This document shows, one piece after another, positions 25,301 to 38,120 of a stretch of 64,000 bases of DNA. The DNA lies in the NCBI RefSeq assembly GCF_020882245.1, contig NC_083598.1:82651714-82715713 (forward strand), in the 5' to 3' direction. Under the pieces are notes generated by a model. The model was given only the letters and a program-made list of their open reading frames with translations, ran no database searches and was not told the origin of the DNA. The position numbers and the translations under genes are program-made. Every line of letters begins with the position of its first letter. The stretch's first letter is position 1. The stretch is from Rhopalosiphum padi. Lineage: Eukaryota > Arthropoda > Insecta > Hemiptera > Aphididae.

Positions 25301-26340
25301 TGGCTGGTGTGACTACATACGATATAAAATCCATTAGGACGAATCTTACGACGTACCTTCTCCTGCACCATCTCAAAATTACTCTAAAAAAAAAAACTAT
25401 ATCGTTATTATTTTTTATTAATTAATATTTCAGCACCGATGTCTATTAGCCAATATTTGAATATTTGCTCAACACTGATTACGTGTCATGACACCATCAA
25501 TCAGATTTACTTAATTTCTCACTATTTTTAAAGTTGTGTGCTTATGTATATATTTTGCTTCACCGAGTTTTTGTTGTCTCGCAAAAATCAATTTGTAAGG
25601 ATTTTGTGTGTTTCAATGTGTGTATTTGAGGCGATTGATCAGTGTGCATTTGGCCAAAATGATTGCTTTGAATATGACACATGTCGATGCCGTTTTTTTA
25701 TGATTATTTGGTGAAAGAGTATTCATTTCTCACTCTAGTGGTTATGACTTCCTTCCTTATTTTAATTTCAAAGGTTTTTCCATTTTATTATGTTAAACTC
25801 GACATCCCCGAGTTTGTTTGTGATAGGTAAGTCATTTCAATTGATCTGTCATACTTCCATTGTCTCGTCTTGATTTTAATGATGTCAAGTGTCTCTGATA
25901 TTTTAGTTAAGTTTATTTTTGTGGAAACTCAGATGAAAAAGTATCATATTTGATTTAAGGTCTACTTTTACATTTCTGTGTATCCCGGCATAAAGGAGAC
26001 CTACATGAATGTTATTTGTTTATGATATTATACATTCACGAATATATGTTTTATACTAGTCATTTTGTGAGTGTGTGTTGGGGGGGGAGGAAATAAAGAG
26101 GGATACATAAAGGTTTATTAACTGATATTAAAGCGTTCAAATATAAGGTCACTGATAATGAAAATCCAGGTGTGTATGGTTCTAAGTATACGTTCTAAGA
26201 TGAAATGGTTTTTAATTCTTCGAAAGTTGAATTTATTTCAACCGTACATCAGTGTCAATCGGTAATCAGTATTTAAGATTTTCCGGATCAACCTATGAAT
26301 TCCAAAAAATCAACTATTTATACTTTTATAATCACATTAT
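25301..26340. other. AT-rich, T-strand-biased non-coding DNA
   Basis: From about 25480 to 26050 the plus strand is T/G-biased (TTTGTTGTCTCGC, TGTGTTTCAATGTGTGTATTTG), different from its neighbours. A run of about 8 G lies at 26080-26087. The strand bias may mark an old insertion, but no ends were found. No gene. Confidence 0.45.
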
Positions 26341-26840
26341 GCGATGACGTCGACAACAATGATTCAAGTATAGGTAATCGTCGACCCACTGGACCCATAT
26401 TCCGGCCAACTGGATATCGGACGCCCGCCGTGATATAATGGAATAGAAACGATTTTAAAGCGGACGTATTATAATAATAATAATTATTATTATTATTATA
26501 ATAATACAACGACTATATTGAGGCTGTATATACGATAACGCACTTGTGAGTATATAATTATTATGTGTACGGTAAATATTTGGTGGGCACGACGGGTGGC
26601 GGTGACCGAGGAAAAGGACACTTAGACGTAGGTACTACAGTAATATATATATATATATAATATTATACACTGGCCCCACTCACCAACCATTGTGCCTCGA
26701 CGTCGAAACGGTTTGTGTGTATAATATTATTATTATGCAGCGGTGGGTTCGTGGGCGATTGTGCAAGACGGGAAATTAATTCACTCAGACTAAAACCGGG
26801 TTTGGTGATTAAACGCACACCGGATGAATTATATTCGCGC
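26341..26840. promoter_or_regulatory. Mixed GC-rich islet with triplet and AT repeats
   Basis: GC-rich words (CCCACTGGACCC, CGGACGCCCGCCG, GGGCACGACGGGTGGCGG) are interrupted by a self-complementary (ATA)n/(TTA)n tract at 26467-26509 and (AT)n at 26643-26658. A minus frame at 26663-26977 and a plus frame at 26715-26954 overlap. Both are driven by TTA/ATT repeats and are not credible genes. Confidence 0.3.
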
Positions 26841-28199
26841 GTATTATTTTTAATTATTATTATTACTGTTATTAAATTGGTAATATTGTTGTATACTATT
26901 ATTGTCACTATCGTTGTTCGATATAATATTATGTTTTTCTCGAATAGGAAATAATTATTGGTTTTCATCGTAAACAAATTCTCTCGTTTTAGTACGTTAT
27001 AATAATAATATATTGTAATGTATAACAGAGTAACGACGTTATTACTTGTTTTTACTATTAATTAAAATAATCGTCACGCGATTGCCAACGCTCGTCGTAC
27101 GGTGGACGACTTGAGATACTTATACCGCGAGTGATATGCGCCAATAATTATTTTTCCGACAAGATGGGACAACGACGGATTTAATCGCCACCACAGGTTT
27201 ATTTTTCATGCGACTTTTTTTCTTTTTTTTTTTTAATTGGATATTTAACGCAGCACTTAAATAAATAAGCCATGTACGACGACCCGGCAAATTGTACCAA
27301 ACGAACACAAAATAAGAACGTAGGTATATATTATTATTATTATTATTATTATTATACCCTTACGAAACGAGCTCATTGCTATAATGCAGCGACGGTACAC
27401 ACGTTACAAGCCGTAAACGACTAAATACATTAATAATGTTAATGTAAAACAACACAACGCTCTGAAAGCATCATAAATAATTTGTCCTAGACTACTGTTA
27501 CAGTATAGGTATGTGCAGTATTATAGTATACGCACATTATTTCGTAATTGTTTATTATTTGTGTTTATATTAATTATTATGTGCCACGACGAAAAACCGT
27601 GTGTGTATAATATATGCCATATGGCTACTGGTATTCCTAAATATTATTCTATTATATATTATATATACATATATATATATATGCATAAGCCATAATATTA
27701 TTCGTCTATGACCGGCGCCGGGCTAAAGAAATCGGTCAATTTTTCGTAACAGTTTCATAATATTGAAACAAACATTTACCAAAAAAAAAAAAAAATGATA
27801 TGGTACTATAAAATTCAATAGAACAATGGAATTTGGAAAAGTGTAAAGCCGTTAAAAAGATTTTATTGTTGCTGTCGCACAAACTACATGATAACGTATA
27901 ATGTATACATATTATTATGGAAAAAACGTAACCAGAAATAAAGGTTTTCTGAAAAAAAATAGTGGCCCATAATAAACATATCTGTGTTGATATTATCGTT
28001 ACAAATTTACATAAATATAGGAGAAAAAATATCAATCGTTACGAATATGTCTTAGCGCGGATAAACCAGGGAGGGTACTTAACCGGTAACCCCTCCCCCC
28101 ACAAATGGTTGTCGCAATGCAGTACAGCATCGGGAGGCATACTTTAAGATAGACTATTACAATAATTATACAACGTAGAAAAAGTGAAAAATATATTTA
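26841..28199. other. AT-rich non-coding DNA with (TTA)n
   Basis: Includes (TTA)n at 27331-27354, (AT)n at about 27664-27682 and a poly-A tract near 27781-27795. No gene was recognised. Confidence 0.6.
28069..28097. other. GC-rich imperfect hairpin
   Basis: GGGAGGGTAC (28069-28078) pairs with GTAACCCCTCCC (28086-28097) with a small bulge, around a 7-nt loop. It is a local GC-rich structure in AT-rich DNA with no assigned function. Confidence 0.4.
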
Positions 28200-28640
28200 T
28201 TTTATTTTTGTTCGCGTTCCCGAAGAATCAATAATAACTTCATTTACGCCTTGCATCTCGGTCGGCTTTTGAATAGGTCGACTTTTTCGTTGTCACACAT
28301 AGCTAATAAAATTAGGACGGCGCCTTTTTCGCGAAGCAATCAAAACCACACACATGGTCGCTGTACATTCCGTTTTCCCGAATTCTTTAGGGGTATACCG
28401 CTAAATGCTACTATTCACCTCTGAAAACCCTTTGCAGAACGATGTAGCTTCCTGCTTTTGCCTTGACCGGAATCCCGCTCGAACGCGGTCGTGGCCCAAT
28501 ATCTATTTCTAGTATACAATATAACGTATTTATACGTACGACTACGCTCCACCGACTTTGGTGGACTCGTGTGTTGTGCAGCTATCGTATAACGACTCGA
28601 GGGAAGCTTGAAAATGATTCGGTAAAGTGAGTTTTTTTTT
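28200..28640. promoter_or_regulatory. GC-richer islet, complex sequence without open frame
   Basis: Complex, non-repetitive sequence (GTTCGCGTTCCCGAAG, GGACGGCGCCTTTTTCGCG, TGCCTTGACCGGAATCCC, GAACGCGGTCGTGGCCC) without an open frame longer than 60 codons. The absence of a frame, despite GC enrichment, favours a regulatory element over an exon. Confidence 0.3.
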
Positions 28641-30939
28641 TTTTAAAACTCTCGGCAAGACGTAATATTGTTTATTAATGGCGTATTCCCGTATATAGGC
28701 CGTAAACATATTTTAATTTAATATATTATAATAAACCTAGATCGTAATGACCATGTGATTAAAAATTTAAACCATATGATATTACAATATTCACGTACAG
28801 TATACAAATCAAACGCAATTTCTATCATTTTTATTTTAACCAATGTATTCTCACTTGATTACACTTTTAACAGAGCAATTATTGTTAATAATTATTGTTA
28901 CACGACACACTTATTTTTTTTTTTAATTCTTGAAAGATTTATCATAATTTTTTTTTAAGTGTTAGTAATAACCCATAATAATGATAAATACATTTTTACT
29001 TTTTAATATTACTTTCATCTTAGTTCTTCTTTTATATTATTATTATATATATATAGTACCTTCTATTAAAAATAAACAGTTTTATTATATCGCATGCTAT
29101 CATTTATTTAAGGGTGTTAAAAATATTTCCTTTTCAACATTAATTTCAAATTATATTAATTTTTAGAAAGCCAAATAATCGGATATATTTAGAAATAATT
29201 AATTAGCTTGTTAATAATATAATGTAGGTAAATATTTAAACCACTTATCGTAACTAATTAGTATAATTGGACAATTTTCGAGGTATGAAAGGTTCTTATT
29301 TCATCGCATAGCTCATTTGACATCGATATTGAAACTCAATACGAATATAATAATATAATACCAACACTTTGTTAAATTGCTATTTGTAACATATGGATAG
29401 TAATCAAAAATCGAAAAGTAAGATAAGTTTCTACGTATTTTAGTACGAAGCGTTTTATTTTATCGTAAAAGTTTTTTCAAATGTCAATTTTTAAATTTAT
29501 TGTTCCTTAAAACCCAAGTTTTTATTTATTACATTTCAGCTTTTGGATACAATGAAATATATTTCAAAAAAATCACATTTGAATTCGAAGCAATTATTAA
29601 TAACCGTCTTGGATTAACTCACTTCGGTAGTATTTAAACGCCTGTGCATAAGTTATATTCGGTCATTGAATAGTTTTGAAACCATTAAAGCAGGTATCTG
29701 TAGTAATACTCTAATGAACGTTCTGAAATTATCAGAGCACATTAATGCATTATTTTATTATATAAGTTAAACTAAGTTACTTATTATTCGAACCATAACT
29801 AATGCAGTGAGAAAATAATATCAACCTTTAAAATACAAAAACCGTTATTGTAATATTGTTTGATTAACTGTTGAGTTAATATATTTTTTTGTTCACTATG
29901 ATTAATTACACGTTTAAATATATTCAAATAAAATATTTTTTAAGATGATTTAGTTTAAAATATGTACAATATTAGTTTAGTACTGGATAAATTATATTTT
30001 CTGAATATTATTATAATAATATTTCTAGGTATACAAAATTTAAGAAAAAATGTATTTGACAATATTTCTGCTGTTGATGTATAACGGTGGACGCTTTTAT
30101 TCGGAATAAATTATTATATACCCAAGTCTTTAAATATTGACAAACAATAAACGAGCTTATTAAATTTTTCTTAACATCACGCTTGTATATTCCCAAGATC
30201 TCGAGTAGTTTATTAAATTGAATCAATATTTTACAATAATAAATATGTACCTATATAATAAAACGAAGAAGAAAAAAAATTGAAAAATTAATAACGTACA
30301 GAAAAAACCTTTCAAACCCCATCGGACTGGCATGGCAGTCACTATAAGTGAAATAGATTATTTTTTCCTTTTTTTTTTTTTTTTTTTTAACACACCTACA
30401 CATATTACATATACAATATGACAACTTAAACTTTGATATCTTTGCCAGATACTATTTATTTTTATCCAATAAATGGGATTTATCAAATTTAAAACATACA
30501 AATATAGTTCCGTCATTCGCTGAATAAAAGAGGGGAGTGTACATTGATAACGCTCTTACAGTAGTAAATTGTAATTTTGGTACTCGTCCAACGTGGTATC
30601 TAATGCCAACTTACACAATATCGACGTTTATGTTAAATGTTAGTTTACAAACGTACGATGTCTACAAATTAAAAATCATAACAATAATAAGTTGGACGCT
30701 GTGAACCACGTAAACATTGATTTTTCTTTTACCCGTAAGTCATCTGGATGTATTGTTAAGTCTCTTTTTTTTTCGTTGCTATTCGTTTCGTTTATTATTC
30801 GTCCACAAAAGCTGCTTGCACGTCTGCCTTTGATATTTTCAGTAGAAACATTTTGATGATTGGTAATAAACTTAAAATCGATTTATTATAATTATTAATT
30901 TCCCCGTCAAAATTACCCGAATCACATAAAATTAATCAT
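28641..30939. other. AT-rich non-coding DNA
   Basis: No recognisable gene. The 61-codon ATG frame at 28981-29166 encodes only AT-codon residues (F, L, I, Y, N). A poly-T run lies near 30370-30389. Confidence 0.6.
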
Positions 30940-31085
30940 CAAACATAACGGTACACCGACACGCGCATATGGACAACAGACGCGCACGCGCACTAAAGAC
31001 GCGCAGTAGCTACAACTGATTAATGATGATACAAATAAAACACAAAACGGAGAATTTAGAGTGTACCCCGCGGGCTGTTATTGTA
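30940..31085. promoter_or_regulatory. Short GC-richer islet with a TGATTAATGATGA homeodomain-type word
   Basis: CpG-rich ACACGCGCATATGG and GACGCGCACGCGCAC are followed by TGATTAATGATGATAC (31018-31033), which matches the general TGATTNAT type recognised by Hox/PBC-class homeodomains, then ACCCCGCGGGC. The binding role is inference from the motif only. Confidence 0.25.
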
Positions 31086-34080
31086 AATTTACAAATGTGC
31101 AAACTTTGATTTTCATATCCAAATAATAGGTATTATTCGGTGTTACTATTATAATGAAGTACACGTGGATAGCGTTTGCTCGACATTGCATTTTGATGTA
31201 GCCGTGTAGATAATTATAATATTATGAGAAGACGGTTTTTTGAATTTTCGGTTCACTAAAATATTATAAATAACGATTTTGAATACAGTCGTTATACTCT
31301 AATAAAATATTGTGTTCAAGAATATCGTTGTAAAGATAATTGCTTGCGTTTATTTATGGTCTTCGAAATGGAAATAAGTGCTCCGGTGATAAGATTTTTC
31401 CCGTAACGTTCAGAATATTGTGTTTGGCACGAATGTCGTTATGTAGCGTTTACCATAAATTATTCAATGAAAATAAGATACTAATAGCTTCCAATAGAAC
31501 GTATTTACACATAAAATGCAAAAACCATCGTTAACATGAAATATCTACGTAATGTGGTTAAATATTAGATATTGTCCAATAAACCATATTTTAATTTCGG
31601 CTTCATAGCTTCACGCAATTTGAATTTTAAATGACGTCTTATAATTTTATAAAACAATTAGTCTTATTGAATACATACATTTTAATGTGAAATTAAACCT
31701 AATACTGGTGAAACGAATTGTTTAGTATAATCATAATATATCCAAACACTATAAATGTTTGAAAAAAAAAATGAACTTATGATATTATGCAGTAACACAT
31801 CATCAATTAGTTATTATACTCTTCGTTTACCTCGAGATAGGATAGTGGCCAAATACCATATGATGTTCAAAAAATGATTTTAAACTAATTTTGTAACATT
31901 CCTTATAAATTCTTAACATTTGTCACGGAGCACAATTTATTATTCATTACATCCGGCTAAACCAAAATAAAATAATTTAAAAATTATCGTTGAACTAGAC
32001 TCCTTAATTTTATAATTTACCTACAATTAAACAATGTTATTATTCATTTTTTTAATACTATACAATTCAATTTAAAATGTCGTTTTAATAGACAAGCCAT
32101 TAATTGATATGCGTAAAATAATATATTTTACTTGTTCATTTTTAAACTTTTTTATTTATTTATTTTATGTTTGTTGATTTAGTTTTAACAGCGATGCGGT
32201 TAAATTTAAATATATTTTATTTAAATTTGCTCACAAAAATAATCAAAAAAAAACTATGGTAGGTATTTATATAGCAATTTATGTTTAAACGTAGATATAA
32301 AAATAAAATGATTATATTATGTTCTTACGTTTACTGTTAGATCGCAGAAATATCATAGTGAAATAGTCCTTATCTATATATTAAAATATTTACACTATCG
32401 ACTAGTTAGTTTTTGTATGGTATATTTGTAAGTCCTACGAGTGTATAATATTAAATTGCAACGTGTATTATTAAAACTGAGATCCCGTGGCCATACAGCA
32501 AGGAAACAAATTGTTTTACTGGGAATATATTAGTTATGTTTTATAATATATAAACGTTGGTATTGTAGTTGAGGAAAAGCAATAAATTACAAAATACAAA
32601 CGACGAATCAATACTATAACGATTTCCGGTCTCGCAAATATTATTTCAATGTATTTTTTTCCACGTCTCTCGACGTGCAAGTTCTAAACAAAGTTGTCGC
32701 CAGTCACATACTCACAAAGCTATACATATTATATATATACATACAGTATCATATATCAAATCATATGTAATGTGTACAGAAGCAGAGGGAATTTTTGTAT
32801 TCCCCCTCTCCCACAATGGAAGGTCAACATTCAGCAGAGGAAATATTTCTTTTTAACATTTATTGAATACATTTTTTTTTTCATTTTCATCAAGTGATAA
32901 AGTTATTACATGATTATATTTTAGAACAAATATAGGTACGCGTATTATATAAAAATAGATTAAAAAATGCTTCAACTTTTATTTGTTTTTATTAAAGATA
33001 AAAATATTTAAAATTAAAATTGGATTGATTATTTAGTATAGAATATGCAAAGTGTTGTTAAGTTTATTGAAATATTTTAAAAAGATAAACTTTTTTTCTT
33101 CTCGAGTTCTCCATATTATAATTTCCCAATTTTTATGATTGCGTTTTATGTTTATTAATAGATCTTGTATTTTATGCATATTTGTATAATATAATTAATA
33201 AAACTATAAATATTATATAATGTAATAATATACCTATAACTCATATTAATCATATAGTTTACTTAGTATTGGTACCTATAACTAGTTATTCGACTGCATC
33301 AACCATAACGATATAATAGAAGGAAAAACTAATGATAATAGATGCTTATAAGTTGTAATTTTCAGAATTCCCTCTAAATACCAATTTATTATATTTCGGA
33401 ACACACCATATGTACTTTGAAAAAATGTGTATATATGTGTATAATTCATAGACCTACAAAATAAACTTTATCTCACAAATATAGTCAGGAAAACATAAAA
33501 ACTTATACCAGTGCACGATTTACTATTAAATATAACACTGACATTTAGCTTCAAATTATAGAAGATAAATAACGAGCTAACCTAAGTGATTTATGAGAAA
33601 GAATAATAAAACCATCAACCAAAATCAATTAAATTTAAAAAAATTACTCAACCCCGAAACTTCTTAGAGAACACTCTAAAACATAAGACATGCATTAACC
33701 GCCTCACAATGGGTTACTCACACCTCGCTCATCAACACCCAACGAGAATAGAGGCTTTCGGTATAGCAGCAGTTCCCATTTAGAGTCAAGTAAGTCATCA
33801 TTAAATAATGTCGGTTAAACAAAAGAAAGGAGATAATTGGAAATGTCCAGATACCTCGAAGAATTTTTCTACCAATAGAAACAAAGGATTATCATATTAA
33901 TACTAAATTGCATTGTTAATAATAATAACAAATCTTAATCTACCTTAAATGTCATGAAAAATCTTCTAATGAAAAATATATATATTTTTTTTATGATAAA
34001 TCTTTAGATCGCGATAAGCATAATATAGGTATATTATTATAACACACTATGGTTGTAAATCAATAAAAATGTATTAAATA
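31086..34080. other. AT-rich non-coding DNA
   Basis: No gene was recognised. A C-rich-strand patch at 33645-33800 (TACTCAACCCCGAAAC, AACCGCCTCACAATGGG, CATCAACACCCAACG) stands out in composition and may be a decayed insertion, but all frames are interrupted. The frame at 31340-31534 (64 codons) opens with TTG and is not recognised. Confidence 0.55.
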
Positions 34081-34735
34081 CAGTAGACGCCTATTTAGGT
34101 ACATAAGACTTACGGATATAAGGTTCAGTCGCTTATTAGACTCAAAATCGTCTGAAACGGTCTGAACGTATCAAAAAACATTAAAAAAAAAATCGGTTAT
34201 AAGACTCAAATTTCGTAAAATAAATAGAAGAAAATAAACTTTTTTGGTTACAATTTAGAAATAAATTGGTATTGAAAAATTAAATAATATTCGTGTTGAT
34301 TATTTCGAGTTTCTGTTGGTACCTTATAACGTATAATAATTTTTATCACAGATAAAAGTTCACATTTATCGCAACGATTATCGTTATTATATTTTCGGAA
34401 TATTAGAACAAAATAAAAAACAAACTAAAATTATAAATTTTTTTCAAAAATAATTTTTTATTAATGTATAATTTTTATAATATTTTTATATATAATATTT
34501 ACCTATTATAATTTTAGTTTTTTTTATCAGGATTATTAAATTTATTCAATAATAACTATGTAATATGTAATATGTGTTAAAGTTTAAAATTAAAGCAAAA
34601 TATGTAGTAAAATAAAATTTATAAATACGTAATTAATTTTTTTTTCCACTTCATCTATAAGATTGATTCGGTCATTCGGTTATAAGACTCACTTTGTGCT
34701 GGCCCCAAAGTGAGTCTTATAAGCGGCGTCTACTG
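34081..34735. mobile_element. Pogo/Tigger-like MITE, 655 bp, TA-flanked
   Basis: The element starts TA|CAGTAGACGCC and ends GGCGTCTACTG|TA, giving perfect 11-bp terminal inverted repeats flanked by the TA dinucleotide used by Tc1/mariner-class transposases. CAGT-type ends are characteristic of the pogo/Tigger branch. Subterminal copies of a TTATAAGACTCA-type word occur near 34131-34140 (TTATTAGACTC), 34197-34208 and 34681-34691, plus inverted at 34711-34722. They look like repeated transposase-binding sites. The interior is AT-rich with no transposase frame, so the copy is non-autonomous and would need a related transposase elsewhere. Sharp ends and the intact TA suggest a fairly recent insertion. 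Confidence 0.85.
34680..34722. repeat. Subterminal hairpin inside the pogo-like MITE
   Basis: TTATAAGACTCACTTTG is followed, after a short GC-rich loop (TGCTGGCC), by its exact reverse complement CAAAGTGAGTCTTATAA: a 17-bp perfect stem immediately inside the right terminal repeat. This is unusual for a simple two-ended MITE. It may reflect a duplicated, inverted binding site for the mobilising transposase. Confidence 0.85.
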
Positions 34736-35089
34736 TAGTTATATAATATAACAACACCCCAATAAGTAATACATGTTTATACAAACTCGGACCAGCATAC
34801 TGATATTATTTAATATTATTATCAGTTTACTATAATAGTATAATATTTATATATATATATTATATATATATATATATATAAAATGCAACACAGAAGACAG
34901 ATTCCGGACAAACGATACCGACCAGAGTCTGTCGTAGTTACTTGAAATATCAATAAAGCCGCTCTCCACTTCTGCGTCCACGAGCGATACTCGCGTATAA
35001 TATACGATACATAACCTAACCTGCAGTAATGATATACACTGAAAGGGGACCTTTAACAAGTCATTGATCATGTTTCACGTCATAATACG

Positions 35090-35091
<2 letters not shown>
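34736..35091. other. AT-rich DNA with (AT)n
   Basis: A long (AT)n run lies at about 34848-34880. A moderately GC-containing patch at 34890-35070 carries only short frames. No gene. Confidence 0.55.

Positions 35092-35138
<47 letters not shown>
35092..35138. repeat. (CA)n microsatellite
   Basis: An uninterrupted CA dinucleotide run of about 23 units. Confidence 0.98.
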
Positions 35139-35140
<2 letters not shown>

Positions 35141-35486
35141 GCATATACATACATGGAAAGCACACTCGTGTTTTCGGTACATGTTGCAGCCCGTTTCAGT
35201 CGTCAACTCGTGTCATCGTGATAGTTATACTGGCTGTAATTCGTGTTGTCGCGTGGTGATCGAGCCATTGCGGCCGATAAAGCCTTCCGTTCACGTCAAA
35301 ACCGTAATCGTGAAGCGCGTTTTCGTGTACCTCCTCTGCCGACCATCGTTAACATCGTTAAATACACCTACTCTTTTTGCTTTTTTACTGTCCCCCTAAA
35401 CATGGTGACTGATAAATATATATTGTAAATTAAATACAATATACTCCACTCGGGATCTAAAATATCCGTCGGGATAAATGTTTCTA

Positions 35487-35517
<31 letters not shown>

Positions 35518-35578
35518 TGTATTTCTAGTATAAAGCTTATGACCATTACGAACTAAACACGCGTGATAAGTTATATCG
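35139..35578. other. Mixed-composition DNA with (TTA)n
   Basis: A GC-containing stretch at 35150-35345 (ATTGCGGCCGATAAAGCC, GTGAAGCGCGTTTTCG) has frames created partly by the adjoining CA repeat. (ATT)n lies at 35489-35517. No gene is supported. Confidence 0.5.
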
Positions 35579-35803
35579 TTGGCGGTAGATCAAAACAAAT
35601 GTGTGAGTTCGGCGTCACTGTCGTCTAATTGTTCGTGGGTGTTAACATCGAATAAACAGGCTAATTGGTATGTCCCATTACAGCACATAGATACAGTCGA
35701 AAACGGCATTCGCGTATGCGGAAACGCGTATCTCGATGATTCGTCGTTGATCGTTTACGCATTAGTCAAGAATATCAGTAAAATAGTAAGATTTCTACTG
35801 TAA
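35579..35803 (+). other. Unrecognised open frame, possible internal exon
   Basis: A 74-codon open stretch with no ATG, whose codons (GTC, CTC, TCG, CAG, AAC, GGC) look more coding-like than the background. It encodes a balanced peptide including NWYVPLQHID and YALVKNISK. Near the 3' end AAAATA|GTAAGA is a strong splice-donor match at about 35786. A possible acceptor (GGCGGTAG) lies at the start but lacks a pyrimidine tract. No domain is recognised. It is either an internal exon of an unseen gene or chance. Confidence 0.13.
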
Positions 35804-38120
35804 AATCGTTTACAATACTTCAACAGCCGTTGGTGGCGAATTGTTCGCAAATGGGTCAACATTAGAACAATTCACTATATGCCGTCTACATTGATTTCTT
35901 CTACAGATAAAACTGACCCAATTATCACTGACGCTAATATTATGTAATAGACTCGAAATTAAATAATAACGCACAATAGTTGTAAATTTGTCGAACAATT
36001 TAGTTGAAAATACATTGTGTGCTTTGATATAATATATTTTCAGTGTGATAAATTATCACATAATGGAATCCGTTAAATTGGACATGTATAGTCGCTGCTC
36101 TATACGTATTATGTGAAATACGTGCAGACTGTATATCACACAATGTGTTAAAAAAATTACTTGAAATAATGAAATTATTAAAGATGAATCGGCTGTGAAT
36201 AAAATAATATATAATATAATAATAATATATAATATTATATATATAATATTTAATATATATTGAACGTTTATATCAACTCATTTGTCGTTTTTAATTTAAA
36301 CAGTTAAAAAAAAAAAAAACTAGAAACTCAGAATATTTCTTTATCTGAATTTTTTTCTTTAGTAAATTAGTTAGAAAAAAAAAATAAACGTTATTTTTGG
36401 ATCCAAATAAGTAATACTTAAAGCAATATTAAATGATATTTTCTCATAAAACAATTGCCTAAAAGTATTATACAGAATTAATTAAATATTAAATGACGAC
36501 AAAGAGATTCAACTAGATAAAATCCATCAAGACTCAATGATTATAATATGCTATATTAAATATGTTCCTACAACTTCAGTATAGATAATTTTCGATAAAC
36601 AAGCATTCATTACAGGTGGACGACAAAGTTTCATTTTCAGCAAGAAAACTCAAATATAATTTAATAATTAATTTTAACAATAAATAACAGAAACCCATTT
36701 TAAGTTATATATATTATTTTATTTTTAAACAGAAATATCTCTTATATCCTAAATTCGTTCTGTAATTTCTATATATTTTTTCATACTTAATAAACAATTT
36801 TTAATTTTTAATTATTATTTTTTTTTTCTTAATGAATACTACATGGCATATTATTTCAATACATTTTAATTTGTAAAACGTCGTATTCTGATGATAATAA
36901 AACAATTACATCAATAAAATTATTTGAAATTCTAAATGCATCAAAAATATTAAAGTCATGCGAAACGCACACTAGCTGTGTTATACACATATTATAAAAC
37001 ATAATTTTGCGAAAGAAATTGTCGTGTGTCAAGAAATAAAATATGCAATGTTATATTTTAAATCTACTCTTTTAATTTTGCTGTTTAAAATTAAAATTTT
37101 TTTGTCTTGGTACAGATATTTTAGTTAATTACATTTAATTTCCATTTCAAGTATAACACCGTATTAAATTAAAAAATCAATTTAAGTTTTTAATATGACT
37201 TTTCTCAACTGTATATAATAATGTGTATAGGTACCTAAGTTTCTTCATCGCCACCATCATAGTCGGGTAAAGTGCCAAATATATACAACACGTGTAACAA
37301 CTCCAAGGATAAGCAGTAATTTGTTGAAAAAGAAAAAAATATGTATGTAAGGGACAAAAATTTAGTAAACGTGACTTGAAAACTAAAATTTAGTGTAAAA
37401 TACATTGAAAGATAATATTAACAAGATTGCTATGAACCCGAAAAATGATGACATATCATAAAACGGACGTAGACGTTAATGCAGAGCGAATCACACGAAT
37501 GATATTCAATGGGACTTCATAAGTGAAAGGAAAAAGTCTAGTTCAATTTTAAAAATTAAAAGAGCCTTAGCTTTTTTCTTAAAGTAAGTGTACATAATAT
37601 TATTCTTAATACTTTTGTTCATTTTATCATCCACATTGCCTATTGCGCAATAACAATCATAGTTCTCAATTCCGTTTAATAAATTATTACGTTGACAAAT
37701 TCATATGACAAACACGGTTAGGTTATAATAGTACGAACAATTTAAAACTAACCTTTAACTCTTTGATTTAGCATATTTAAATAATTTCAAACATCGATTT
37801 AGTATGAAATTAAATGTATTTATTTTCCGATTTAAACCACGGACCAATGATAAAAACTACTAATAGGTACTCCGAAAATATATTAATTAAATTCGATTTA
37901 ATAAACTATTTCAGCCGAATTGTAATAACAACGCTGGACGGTTTCACGAACAGACGACGACCATGTCCTTTTATTATTCGTTTTTAAACTCGTATGCTTT
38001 CGTACTACTAATCTATACGTTGCATGATTTGAAGAAAAAAAAAATAACGATAAATAAATGATTTTGAAACAATAACGAATCTTTCCAATCGTACACGAGA
38101 TACGTTATAAGACCACCGTA
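35804..38120. other. AT-rich non-coding DNA
   Basis: AT-rich, with a dense ATATAAT palindromic tract at about 36205-36262. No gene was recognised. Confidence 0.6.

Noticed and set aside
35064..35399. 111-codon frame with (TH)n
   Set aside because: The frame is held open by the (CA)n microsatellite. The remainder is unrecognised.
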